The translations under genes were made by a program, and so were the position numbers. Under the pieces are notes generated by a model. That model saw only the letters and a program-made list of their open reading frames with translations. It did not search any database and had not been told where the DNA came from. A DNA stretch of 64,000 bases from Paraglaciecola sp030730205 (lineage in GTDB: Bacteria; Pseudomonadota; Gammaproteobacteria; Enterobacterales; Alteromonadaceae), in NCBI RefSeq assembly GCF_052119645.1, contig NZ_JBGQOM010000002.1:496001-560000 (forward strand), given 5' to 3'. Shown piece after piece: positions 18,856-27,608 of this stretch (within the stretch, counting starts at the first letter, position 1; the number at the start of each line of letters is the position of its first letter).

Positions 18856-21513
18856 TTAAAACTCGTGTTTATATGACAGGCTAAAACCGATTCCTTTTGT
18901 TTCAGAACGAAACAAGGTGTTTTCAAACTCAAGTTCCCGTTGTTCATCCAATACATTTTGGACTTTTACCTTTACCGTTGAATTAAAATCAGGGTAATAG
19001 GTGTAAACCAAATCAATTGAATGGAAAGGGGCTTCATAGCTGTCATCAAAGCCGTCGATACCAGGGATTAAGATTCGATCACCAAACACGTTGTACACCA
19101 GCGAAGCAGAGTGATTTCCGTTTGGCGCATCGTAACCCACCTGTAGGTTAGCCACATACTTAGAGTGACCGGTTAAACGGCGCTCTAAATTTGTAATGGC
19201 AGCAGATACCCCTGTTTGTTCAACGATGTTTTGACGATCCAAAACGATTTTCGAATCAGATAACGTGACGTTTCCTGACACAAAAATGCTGTTCCAAACT
19301 TCACCACCTAAAAAGCCTAAACCTTTCAAAAACTCAACTTCAATACCTGTTAATTCGCCCGTTTCAGCGTTTGCAATACGAATTAACGGTGGACCATCTT
19401 GTGAAGGTGACTGCACCGATTCAATGGGTGAGGCCATGTCTTTATAAAATAAACCAATCGATACGTTATCGCCTTGATCGAGATACCATTCCCAACGCGC
19501 ATCGTAATTTTTCATCGCTGTGGTGCGCAGGCCCGGAGTACCTTGCACTGGCGAGTCAGTTAAGGGGTCAATGTAGGTAGAGTTCGACACTTCACGCAAA
19601 TCAGGACGTACTACGGTATCGCCATAACTAAACCTAAATTGCATTGTATCGCTCATTAAGTAGGTCAGGGCTACTGCGGCATAAATATCGTCTTCTTGAA
19701 ATGTCAGCTTGGATAATGCATCGGGATCGGTTTCATCGATATCGATTTGGTTTGAGCTGGGCCTAAAAGGCACAACAGCTTGACGAAAGTCTTCCCAGCG
19801 CAAACCACCACTGATGCGCCATTGATTGTTATAAAACAAATCGGCTTCAAGGTAGTACGCGTCAACCTTTTGCGCGGCTGCGTAATCATCACCATCAATA
19901 GTAGTATTCGAGATTAACGGTGTTGAATTTAGCGCGGCAGCATCCAGTACGTCATTACCAAGAATGTCGTTAAGGGATGAGCCCACCAGCACTGAACTGT
20001 CAGTAAAACCACGGGTATTAACATCAAATCGACGGTTGTCTGCAGTACGCGACTTAGACACAAAATCTGCACCGGTTTTTAGCTCTACTTCCCATTTATC
20101 GAGGGTCAGTGGATAACTCATATTCCAGCCCGCGTTTTCAACCCGGTCGTTTAAGTCTTGAAACTGATAACGGGCGGCGGTTTTAGCGTTCGTTAAGCTG
20201 CTTTCGTTGACTTTGTCATACAAACCATCACCATTTGCGTCAGTCAAAATAAAGCGCACATCGACATTTGCAGGTGCATAACGAGCAGAGCGCCCCAGTG
20301 AATAGCGCCAGTCAAAGGCTAAAAAGTTAAGCGCGGTAAAGGTGTGGGTGCCTTTTACCTGTGTGGTGTAAAGTCGGCGCTCTTCGTAAACCGTTTCGAT
20401 ATCACGAATACGCTGGCCATCACTCAATTGAATATTATTTGAGTTACCGATTTTTTCTCTGATTTCGTCAACGGTATCATTAAGTATGACTTGGCTAACA
20501 TCAATGCGATGTTGTTTGTTGTAATCAATACCGAAGTTAAACATGCCTGACCATTTAACGGAGTGTTCGGTACTTTGTACTTCATCAAAAAAGCGGACTA
20601 AGCGAATTTCTTCACCGTTGCGCTGGGCATCTTCACCGATAAATTCATCGGCAACACTCCAGCTGTTATCGTAACCAGCGGTCATTAAAAAGCCGTAGCT
20701 AATATCTTGATTAAAGTCGTAAATATTACCTAATGTCATATTTAAACCAAAATCAGGATCAACAGATGACATATGCGGATCTACATCACGATTTAAGGTT
20801 TTTAAGAGTTCTTTGGCTTCGGTGGTGCCCAACTCACGATTAAAAAACTGCTTGTTTTGCCACAGCTCCTCAAATTCTTGCGGCGCAGCGCGCGTTCCAT
20901 CATCTTTACCAAACCAATCATCACTGCCGCCGTTGTATTGAATGGCGTCATCAAAGTTTTCGCTATTTCCGCCAAGACTTCCTGTCATATTAAACACAAA
21001 ATCGCTAGGGATAGTTTTTAGGCGAATATCAACATTACCCCCACCAAAGGCTGCAGGCATAGAAGGCGAAAATGATTTTTGCACTGATAATGACTCGATA
21101 ATATCCGAAGGAAATAAATCCAATGGAATAACCGAACGTGAGGGGTCGGGACTCGGCACCGCAGAACCATTGAGCTGGGTACTTGAGTAGCGTTCACCTA
21201 AACCACGAACATAAATAAACTTACCGTCAACGAGGGTCAAGCCTGTCACGCGTCTAAGGGCTGATGCCGCGTCGCTGTCACCGGTTCTGGATATTTGCTC
21301 AGCACCTAGGATGTCAGCAACAAAAGCCTGATTTTTTCTTTCTTGTAGCACCGCAGTCGCGGTGCCTTTTAGGCGCGTACCCGTTGTAACTACTTCGTCT
21401 AATACCTGTTCTTCGTCTTGTTCCTGAGCATAAACAGGTGCATGTAGGGTCATGGCAGCAACAACGGCCATTGACAAACATCTTAACGGGAACTTTTGCA
21501 CAGGTGATTTCAT
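18856..21513 (-). CDS. TonB-dependent receptor paired with beta-helix lipoprotein
   Basis: An 885-residue outer-membrane receptor. The signal peptide ends near 'HAPVYAQ' (residue about 30). A plug domain follows ('VLDEVVTTGTRL', 'RRVTGLTLVDGKFIYVRGLG', 'STQLNGSAVPSPDPSRS', 'VDIRLKTIP'), then a barrel ending 'GFSLSYKHEF'. The plug resembles the large receptors for complex carbohydrates, peptides or organophosphates rather than siderophore receptors, but the ligand is not identifiable. It lies 118 bp downstream of the lipoprotein gene, separated by a terminator hairpin, and directly upstream of a full TonB2 energiser. No promoter or Pho box of its own was found, so it is probably read from the Pho-box promoter at 24438 through incomplete termination (inference). 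Confidence 0.92.
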   Translation of the reverse strand: MKSPVQKFPLRCLSMAVVAAMTLHAPVYAQEQDEEQVLDEVVTTGTRLKGTATAVLQERKNQAFVADILGAEQISRTGDSDAASALRRVTGLTLVDGKFIYVRGLGERYSSTQLNGSAVPSPDPSRSVIPLDLFPSDIIESLSVQKSFSPSMPAAFGGGNVDIRLKTIPSDFVFNMTGSLGGNSENFDDAIQYNGGSDDWFGKDDGTRAAPQEFEELWQNKQFFNRELGTTEAKELLKTLNRDVDPHMSSVDPDFGLNMTLGNIYDFNQDISYGFLMTAGYDNSWSVADEFIGEDAQRNGEEIRLVRFFDEVQSTEHSVKWSGMFNFGIDYNKQHRIDVSQVILNDTVDEIREKIGNSNNIQLSDGQRIRDIETVYEERRLYTTQVKGTHTFTALNFLAFDWRYSLGRSARYAPANVDVRFILTDANGDGLYDKVNESSLTNAKTAARYQFQDLNDRVENAGWNMSYPLTLDKWEVELKTGADFVSKSRTADNRRFDVNTRGFTDSSVLVGSSLNDILGNDVLDAAALNSTPLISNTTIDGDDYAAAQKVDAYYLEADLFYNNQWRISGGLRWEDFRQAVVPFRPSSNQIDIDETDPDALSKLTFQEDDIYAAVALTYLMSDTMQFRFSYGDTVVRPDLREVSNSTYIDPLTDSPVQGTPGLRTTAMKNYDARWEWYLDQGDNVSIGLFYKDMASPIESVQSPSQDGPPLIRIANAETGELTGIEVEFLKGLGFLGGEVWNSIFVSGNVTLSDSKIVLDRQNIVEQTGVSAAITNLERRLTGHSKYVANLQVGYDAPNGNHSASLVYNVFGDRILIPGIDGFDDSYEAPFHSIDLVYTYYPDFNSTVKVKVQNVLDEQRELEFENTLFRSETKGIGFSLSYKHEF

Positions 21514-21581
21514 TATTAACCTCTTAAAACAAGCAAAGGTGAAACCGTCAATAATTAAGGGTTCTTGCGGTCTCTACTTAC

Positions 21582-21612
21582 ACAAAAATGCGCTACGTAC
21601 TCGTAGCGCATT
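21582..21612 (-). terminator. Terminator/attenuator between lipoprotein and receptor genes
   Basis: An 11-bp perfect stem (21587-21597 with 21602-21612) and a 4-nt loop. On the minus strand TTTTTG follows the stem. It starts 19 bp past the lipoprotein stop. It could set a stoichiometry with more lipoprotein than receptor. Confidence 0.8.
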
Positions 21613-21631
21613 CGAAAGTTAATATGGATGG

Positions 21632-24373
21632 TTACTCTAGACCCACTGTCCAGCCAGCAGTCCAGTTATCACCTTCTTTTACTGCACCGATAAAGTCGGT
21701 GTTGTCAAAGAACGTTTCGCCAGAGAAGTCTTTTGGCGTTACCGTGCTGATAGAGAAGATGCCGTTAAGCACTGCAGCGCTGTTAGCAGCAACAGCGTTA
21801 CCCGCTTGAACACTCAAAAACCAGTTTTCAAGGTCAACTGCACCAGTGTCATTTTTAAAGTTTTCACCACAGGCCACCACTGAATGAGTGAAGGTAATTG
21901 TGCCATCACCCAAGTTCGTTTGGCTTTCAGCAGAGTTTTCTACTTCAAAACATTCCCCCATACCAGTAGGACCGGTGATAATGAAGTTAGCTAATTGAGC
22001 GCCAGTCCCTTCACGTAAGTACACACCTTCAGAATCATCTTCACCGTCAAAGGTATTACCGATAATGGTTACGTTGGCAACAGTAGGATTAGATTGGGGT
22101 TGTGCATCGGGTGTAGAGCCGTCGTTGTCGGCTTCAATACCACGGTTGGCGTCGCTATTATCTTGCGCTTGACGAATTAGCACGTATTGAATTCGACCAC
22201 GGTAACCGTTGTCCCAGTCAATGTTGTCGTCTTGGTTAGCCGTCAGTACTAAATGTTTAACATCAACATTACCACCAAAGAACTCAACTCCATCGTCGGC
22301 ATTTTGGTGAATTTGGATGTAGTCAACTGCAGTACCCGAGCCCACACCGGCAAAGGTAATACCATTTAACTCATTGTCAGGCGCAATCTCGTAACCACCG
22401 TTCATAACACGAACGTAGTTTAAGGTGCCAGAGTTATCCGTTTCATTTGTTCCACCAAATACCGCCCCTTCTTGTACACCTTCAACTTGAAGCGCACATG
22501 CACCAGTAGCTGGACATTTGTTTGAAGGTGCATTACCCAGCAATACCACCCCACCCCATTGACCAGCAGCAGTATTTAAACCCTGCACATCTTGAATAGA
22601 GGTGAAGGTAATTGGCGCGGCCGCAGTTCCTATCGCGCTAATTTTAGAGCCACGGCTTACTACTAAGTAATCGTTGCCTGATGCGCCGTACAACGTCACA
22701 CCAGCATCAATCGTTAACGTAGCACTATCAGCATTATCGTTACCGATAAAAACAGCACCAGATAAGGCATACAGGTTGCCTGACGTTAAATGTAAATCAG
22801 CAGTGATACGGCCAGACACTTCACAAGTGGTCGTTGTACCATCAGCCTCGGCGATAGAGATCGTGCCACTTGGGCAGCCAGAGGTGCTTTGTACTACTTT
22901 GATATCGCCGCCGCCAAACCCAAAGGCCCAGCCGTCACGCCAGTCGCTACCTGATTTAACCGCACCGATATAATCAGTCGCATCAAAGAATGTATCCACC
23001 GCAGAAGCATCAGCAGCGCCGGTTAATAATGGCGAGCCCGCCATTGGCGTGCCGTCTGCATTAAGCATGGGTGCAGCAACGCGATTGCCCGTTTGAGTGT
23101 TTAAGAACCAGTTTTCGAGGTCTACACCAGTGGCATCAAACTTAAAGTTTTCATCATTGGTACAGCCCAACACTGAGTTAGACATAGTGATGGTGCTATC
23201 AGCCAAGTTAGCTTGTGATTCAGTTGAATTTTCAACTTCAAAACACTCACCCATACCAGCAGGACCAGTGACAACCATATTGTAAATTTGTGCCCCTGAG
23301 CCTTCACGTAAATAAACGCCTTCGGAATCATCTTCACCGTCAAAGTTATTACCGATGATGGTCATGTTAGCAATCATGGGATTTGATTGAGGCTCTGCAT
23401 CAGGCGTTGAGCCGTCATTGTCACCTTCGATACCACGGTTGGCATCACCAGATGACTTATCTTGCTCAACATACACATATTGAAGTTTACCGCGAAAGCC
23501 ATTGTCCCAGTCAACGCTGTCGTCTTGGTTGCTGGTTAACACCACGTGTTTAAGATTCACTGCGCCACCAAAAAACTCGATACCGTCATCAGCGTTAGCA
23601 TGAACTTGGATATAATCCACTTCAGTACCTGACCCCACACCACCAAAAGTAATGCCGTTTAATTCGTTGTCAGGCGCGATTTCAAAGCCTGCATATTTAA
23701 CCACCACGTATTTCAGAATACCTGAGTTATCTGTGTCATCCGTGCCACCGAAAACGGCACCTTCTTCAACACCCTCAACTTGCAAAGCACAATCACCTGT
23801 TGCAGGGCATTTGTTAGACTTAGCGTTGCCCAACAACACCATCCCCCCCCATTGACCTGCACCAACTTGGTCGCCTATCACATCAGAATAGGAGGTCATG
23901 ATAATGGGAGCTGCAGCGGTGCCTTGTGCTTCAATTTTAGAATCACGGCTTACCACTAGGTAATCACTGCCGTTACGGCCAAAAATAATGGTGCCAGGCT
24001 CAATAGCTAAGGTCACACTGTCTGCTTTATCATTACCAACAAATACGGCACCTTCAAGCGCCCATACGGTGTCGCTTGTTAAGGTAATTTTTCCGCTGCT
24101 ATCGGCCATTGAATCAATTAGGCGACCAGACAGTGTGCGAACCTCAACCGTTTGCCCAAGCGCGGCTGATACTTGAGTCGAAAGGAAAGTACTGCTCTCA
24201 CCTGGCAATGTTTCTGTTGGAGTCGGAGTAGGCGTGGGAGTCGAACCACCAGTGTTGTTGTTGGTCACACTGTTATCGATGTTACCTTCAGTAATATTGA
24301 TATCACCCCCACAGCCAGCCAAAATTAATGCTGTTGCAATCGCGCTAGCCTTGAATATGCGTTTAAGTTCCAT
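21632..24373 (-). CDS. Large lipoprotein with a tandemly duplicated beta-helix-like unit
   Basis: A 913-residue protein. A lipoprotein signal has lipobox 'LILAGC' and lipidated C21. A Thr/Pro linker at about residues 41-57 ('TPTPTPTPTE') is followed by two homologous units at about 81-487 and 519-913. Shared blocks include 'GAVF(V/I)GND', 'DYLVVSR', 'AGQWGG(M/V)VLLGNA', 'SNKCPATG', 'DNELNGITF', 'FDGEDDSEGVYLRE' and 'GMGECFEVEN'. Short hydrophobic repeats with Asn/Gly/Asp turns suggest a right-handed parallel beta-helix. The conserved Cys pairs suggest disulfides. No catalytic residues were recognised. It is probably a surface or periplasmic binding partner of the adjacent TonB receptor. A Pho-box-like site lies 65 bp before the ATG. 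Confidence 0.85.
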   Translation of the reverse strand: MELKRIFKASAIATALILAGCGGDINITEGNIDNSVTNNNTGGSTPTPTPTPTETLPGESSTFLSTQVSAALGQTVEVRTLSGRLIDSMADSSGKITLTSDTVWALEGAVFVGNDKADSVTLAIEPGTIIFGRNGSDYLVVSRDSKIEAQGTAAAPIIMTSYSDVIGDQVGAGQWGGMVLLGNAKSNKCPATGDCALQVEGVEEGAVFGGTDDTDNSGILKYVVVKYAGFEIAPDNELNGITFGGVGSGTEVDYIQVHANADDGIEFFGGAVNLKHVVLTSNQDDSVDWDNGFRGKLQYVYVEQDKSSGDANRGIEGDNDGSTPDAEPQSNPMIANMTIIGNNFDGEDDSEGVYLREGSGAQIYNMVVTGPAGMGECFEVENSTESQANLADSTITMSNSVLGCTNDENFKFDATGVDLENWFLNTQTGNRVAAPMLNADGTPMAGSPLLTGAADASAVDTFFDATDYIGAVKSGSDWRDGWAFGFGGGDIKVVQSTSGCPSGTISIAEADGTTTTCEVSGRITADLHLTSGNLYALSGAVFIGNDNADSATLTIDAGVTLYGASGNDYLVVSRGSKISAIGTAAAPITFTSIQDVQGLNTAAGQWGGVVLLGNAPSNKCPATGACALQVEGVQEGAVFGGTNETDNSGTLNYVRVMNGGYEIAPDNELNGITFAGVGSGTAVDYIQIHQNADDGVEFFGGNVDVKHLVLTANQDDNIDWDNGYRGRIQYVLIRQAQDNSDANRGIEADNDGSTPDAQPQSNPTVANVTIIGNTFDGEDDSEGVYLREGTGAQLANFIITGPTGMGECFEVENSAESQTNLGDGTITFTHSVVACGENFKNDTGAVDLENWFLSVQAGNAVAANSAAVLNGIFSISTVTPKDFSGETFFDNTDFIGAVKEGDNWTAGWTVGLE

Positions 24374-24437
24374 TGTGCTCTCCGAATGCGAGTCAAGTTA
24401 TTAGTTATGAAAACGCCGCAAAGGGTAAACAAAGGGT

Positions 24438-24455
24438 GTGACAGTTTTGTTACAT
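24438..24455 (-). promoter_or_regulatory. Pho box upstream of the beta-helix lipoprotein gene
   Basis: Minus-strand ATGTAACAAAACTGTCAC contains two 7-bp PhoB repeats (ATGTAAC, CTGTCAC) with a 4-bp AAAA spacer. The position 10 bp downstream reads TACCCT, a weak -10. It lies in the 148-bp gap between the prolyl-hydroxylase gene and the lipoprotein. Confidence 0.55.
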
Positions 24456-24521
24456 ATAATCAGCGTCACAAAACTTTAATATTTGGCTGTAAAACTCAGA
24501 GAATGGGTTGGACGGAGCCCC

Positions 24522-25319
24522 TTAGTGCTCTCTAAACCATTTAGTGATGACCATCTTTTCGCCCTCGGTAATTGGCAGCGAATGATGTAGGGTATTAGGG
24601 TTGGGATGACCGGTTTTTGTCACGTTATTCCACAGCAGAGCCCTGCCTTGAGTTGGCTTAAACGAACGTTGTAACGAGGGAAATTCGGTTTGCCCTCCCT
24701 CGCATTCTTGATTGAGATAGACCATGAAGGTCCAAGTGCGCTGCCCCTTTTGTTTGGCAAACTTAAGATACTCTTGAGTACCCGGTTCGAAATAATCAGT
24801 GTGAGACTTGAATTGCTGCCCGAGCGCATAATGTTGCGCTTGAATTAACTCACCGTTTCCCACAGAAGGTGCCAGCGTACTGAGTATTTTTTGTTCTAGT
24901 TGCTTAACGATGCCCTGCCCAACTAAAGCCAAATCACAGGTGGTTGAAGTTCTTACCTCTTCACCGTCTTTTGGTTGGGTTACCGTTGATGGTCGTAATT
25001 TGCCTTTGACAAGATTGATAATCTCTTGGCATTCGTGGCCTGTTAAAAAATCATCAATTTGAATAAGTTGCGCCCGCTCTTGTTCAACCTCAATGGCATG
25101 TATTTGCCCAAGGTGTTGATAGATGCCAGGCTTGGCAACCGACTGATAAAATCCGCGGTCTTTAAAAAAAGTGTGGTGTGCAGGTAGATTGGCGCCAAGG
25201 GCTTTTTTACAATCTTCATAGTTAAAACCGTTATCTAACAAAGTGGCCAACAACTTTGGCGCAGGCACACCTTGAAGGAGGTTTTGAACAATCCAATTAT
25301 TCCAGTTGTTAGGTAACAT
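24522..25319 (-). CDS. Prolyl 4-hydroxylase-like 2OG-Fe(II) oxygenase
   Basis: A 265-residue protein. The C-terminal double-stranded beta-helix domain has the iron triad H173-x-D175 ('KSHTDYFEP') and H245 in 'TLHHSLPI', with K255 ('GEKMV') ten residues later for 2-oxoglutarate, exactly the P4H spacing. 'TFMVYLNQECEGGQTEFP' is a conserved P4H block. The N-terminal 90 residues are of unclear role. Family members hydroxylate prolyl residues in proteins or peptides, using O2 and 2-oxoglutarate. The gene begins 11 bp after phoR on the same strand, so it is probably the third gene of a phoB-phoR transcript. The hydroxylated substrate is unknown. Confidence 0.9.
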   Translation of the reverse strand: MLPNNWNNWIVQNLLQGVPAPKLLATLLDNGFNYEDCKKALGANLPAHHTFFKDRGFYQSVAKPGIYQHLGQIHAIEVEQERAQLIQIDDFLTGHECQEIINLVKGKLRPSTVTQPKDGEEVRTSTTCDLALVGQGIVKQLEQKILSTLAPSVGNGELIQAQHYALGQQFKSHTDYFEPGTQEYLKFAKQKGQRTWTFMVYLNQECEGGQTEFPSLQRSFKPTQGRALLWNNVTKTGHPNPNTLHHSLPITEGEKMVITKWFREH

Positions 25320-25330
25320 TTATGTCACAT

Positions 25331-26638
25331 CTACGTGTTGGAGATGTGAGTCAATTCAGCAGAAAACTCACATGAAAAATCACTACCCACGCCAATAGCA
25401 CTAGCAATTTTTAGGTTTGAATTGTGATGAGTCAGCACATGCTTAACAATAGACAATCCTAAACCAGAGCCACCCGTTTTACGTGAGCGCGCTTTGTCCA
25501 CGCGATAAAACCGTTCGGTAATACGAGAGATATCCTGAGCAGCAATACCATCACCGTTATCTTTGACGCTGAATCGTGCACTGTTTTGGTTTACATGCCA
25601 TTTCACCTCGATCACCCCTTTGTCTGGCGTGTAATGAATAGCGTTAAAGATTAAATTTGAAAAAGCACTGCGTAACTCCGACTCAATCCCATAAACGCGC
25701 AAGCGCGGGGAAATATCAAAAAACAATTTATGCTGTTTATCTCGATTAAGCGCTTGCGCCTCTGATTGAATTTGCCAGAGCAGTTGGGGCACATTCACTA
25801 ACTTATCGAAGGTTCGCTCATTGCTCGCTTCAATGCGCGACAGTTGCAATAACTCTTCAATTAACGTTTGCATACGAATGGACTGAGTGCGCATCTCTGT
25901 GATGGCTTTGTTCATCATTAGCGGTGGCATATCTGCCGCATCAGGCAACATTTCTAAATAGCCATTAATAACGGTTAGCGGTGTTCTTAGCTCATGAGAC
26001 ACGTTCGCAACAAAATCTTTGCGCATTTTTTCAATCTGACTCAAGCGAGTCACATCGCGGATCAATAACATCAAGTTATTGTCGACGAAGGGAACCACCC
26101 TAAACTCTAAGATTTTCTGCCCATTGGCTGGAGACGGAATCTCTAAAGGGCTATCAAAACGCTTGCCAGTAATAAAGGTCGTAAAGTCAGGTCGATTAAT
26201 CGCTTCAACAATACTGCCAGCTTGTTTTTCTGGCCACGTTAAGCCTAGCTCAATGCGAGCCAAGCGATTACACCACACAATTTTACTGTCATGATCAATA
26301 ATCACCACGGCATCTGGCAGTGCTTCAGAACCCGCTTTATATGAACTAATTATTCGGCTTAACTGCTTACGCTTGCGACGGCTTTTTAACTGATTAGCGT
26401 GGATACCTTGATAGAGCTGACCAAAAATACCAAAGGTGGTAATAGGCGACATTTTTTTACTGTGCCAAACCCACAAATTTAACTGAAACAACAACCAGCT
26501 TTGCCACGCTACTATCGCTAAAGCAAGCAGACTGATACTCAGCCAAAAATGGGAGAAGTAGCTACCAACTGCACCAACTAAGGCAAAAAGCGCAAATATT
26601 GCGACTATATTGAATAGCCATAGATACGGTTTTTCCAT
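25331..26638 (-). CDS. phoR: Phosphate regulon sensor kinase PhoR
   Basis: A 435-residue kinase with two close N-terminal membrane segments (residues about 7-27 and 32-56) and almost no periplasmic loop, as in PhoR. A charged region (residues 85-97) precedes a PAS domain at about 98-200. The HisKA domain has H215 in 'ANVSHELRTPLTVINGYLE', and the HATPase domain has 'DNGDGI' and 'GGSGLGLSIVKH'. It phosphorylates PhoB when phosphate is scarce, sensing through the Pst-PhoU complex; pst/phoU genes are not in the window. AAGGAG precedes the ATG. It lies 67 bp after phoB in the same operon. Confidence 0.95.
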   Translation of the reverse strand: MEKPYLWLFNIVAIFALFALVGAVGSYFSHFWLSISLLALAIVAWQSWLLFQLNLWVWHSKKMSPITTFGIFGQLYQGIHANQLKSRRKRKQLSRIISSYKAGSEALPDAVVIIDHDSKIVWCNRLARIELGLTWPEKQAGSIVEAINRPDFTTFITGKRFDSPLEIPSPANGQKILEFRVVPFVDNNLMLLIRDVTRLSQIEKMRKDFVANVSHELRTPLTVINGYLEMLPDAADMPPLMMNKAITEMRTQSIRMQTLIEELLQLSRIEASNERTFDKLVNVPQLLWQIQSEAQALNRDKQHKLFFDISPRLRVYGIESELRSAFSNLIFNAIHYTPDKGVIEVKWHVNQNSARFSVKDNGDGIAAQDISRITERFYRVDKARSRKTGGSGLGLSIVKHVLTHHNSNLKIASAIGVGSDFSCEFSAELTHISNT

Positions 26639-26705
26639 CGTTAACGACGTCTCCTTGGTTAGGCGGCTAAGCCTGTCATATTTGGCTTAGTATGCCAGAG
26701 AACTA

Positions 26706-27395
26706 TTACACTTTTGTGGAAAAACGATATCCCGCACCGCGAACAGTTTGGATCATGTTGTCGTGACCAAAATCTGATATGGCTTTTCTTAAGCGCCTGA
26801 TATGCACATCAACGGTGCGGTCTTCTACATAAACGTTAGTGCCCCACACGTTATCTAACAGTTGCTCGCGGCTATAAACCCGCTCTGCATGGGTCATAAA
26901 AAAGTGTAGGAGTTTAAATTCTGTCGGGCCCATGTCTAGCGGTGCATCGTTCGCGGTCACACGATGTGACACAGGATCCAACTTAAGCCCCTGATATTCA
27001 ATAATATCTTCACTTGACGTAGGCGTCACACGGCGTATTACTGCCTTGACTCTAGCAATAAGCTCTTTAGGAGAAAAAGGTTTAGTAACATAATCATCTG
27101 CCCCTGCTTCTAAACCCCGTACCTTATCTTCTTCCTCACCACGAGCAGTCAACATAATGATTGGGATATCCCGCGTATACTCGTGCTGTTTTAGTTTTTT
27201 AGCTAATTGCACACCCGAACCACCGGGTAACATCCAATCAAGTAAAATTAAATCAGGGTAAGGTTCAACTACGCGTTCCAGTGCTATATTAAAATCTTCT
27301 GCTTCAATCGTCTCGTAGCCTGATTGCTCCAAAACAAACTTAAGCATGTCCCGAATTGGCGCTTCATCTTCTACCAACAATATTCTTTTCGCCAT
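26706..27395 (-). CDS. phoB: Phosphate regulon response regulator PhoB
   Basis: A 229-residue OmpR-family regulator. The receiver domain has acidic residues E9-D10, phospho-acceptor D53 in 'LILLDWMLPGGSG' and K105 ('DYVTKPFSP'). The C-terminal winged helix has 'MGPTEFKLLHFFMTHAERVYSR' and 'VYVEDRTVDVHIRRLRKAI'. The wording is nearly that of E. coli PhoB. It binds 7-bp direct repeats spaced by 4 bp (Pho boxes). A Pho-box-like site with a good -10 lies just upstream, consistent with autoregulation. The gene is divergent from a sensor kinase of unknown role. Confidence 0.97.
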   Translation of the reverse strand: MAKRILLVEDEAPIRDMLKFVLEQSGYETIEAEDFNIALERVVEPYPDLILLDWMLPGGSGVQLAKKLKQHEYTRDIPIIMLTARGEEEDKVRGLEAGADDYVTKPFSPKELIARVKAVIRRVTPTSSEDIIEYQGLKLDPVSHRVTANDAPLDMGPTEFKLLHFFMTHAERVYSREQLLDNVWGTNVYVEDRTVDVHIRRLRKAISDFGHDNMIQTVRGAGYRFSTKV

Positions 27396-27427
27396 TATAT
27401 TGAGATCCTTTTACTTCAAAGTCGGCA

Positions 27428-27433
27428 ATTATT
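27428..27433 (-). promoter_or_regulatory. -10 element of phoB
   Basis: AATAAT on the minus strand (5 of 6 matches to TATAAT) starts exactly 10 bp after the Pho box, as in E. coli PhoB-dependent promoters. It lies about 33 bp before the phoB ATG. Confidence 0.6.
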
Positions 27434-27443
27434 AGCTGTATAT

Positions 27444-27461
27444 GTGACACTTTTATTAAAG
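27444..27461 (-). promoter_or_regulatory. Pho box upstream of phoB
   Basis: Minus-strand CTTTAATAAAAGTGTCAC matches the 18-bp Pho-box consensus at about 15 positions, with repeats CTTTAAT and GTGTCAC and spacer AAAA. Together with the -10 at 27428-27433 it forms a classical PhoB-activated promoter without a -35 box. Confidence 0.65.
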
Positions 27462-27608
27462 TCTCTGTAATGAGTCTTAAATGTTTATACTTAAATGCAA
27501 GTTTACGATAGATTATAGCAAGGTTGTTATATGCTAAATCCTTGTTAATTTACGAGATAACGCATATTCTTTGAACACTATTTTACCATTAGGGAAAGTG
27601 ATTTATTG

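Noticed and set aside
21632..24373. Long direct repeats as possible mobile element or CRISPR-like array
   Set aside because: The repeats are coding, in frame, about 1.2 kb each and diverged; they are a protein-domain duplication.
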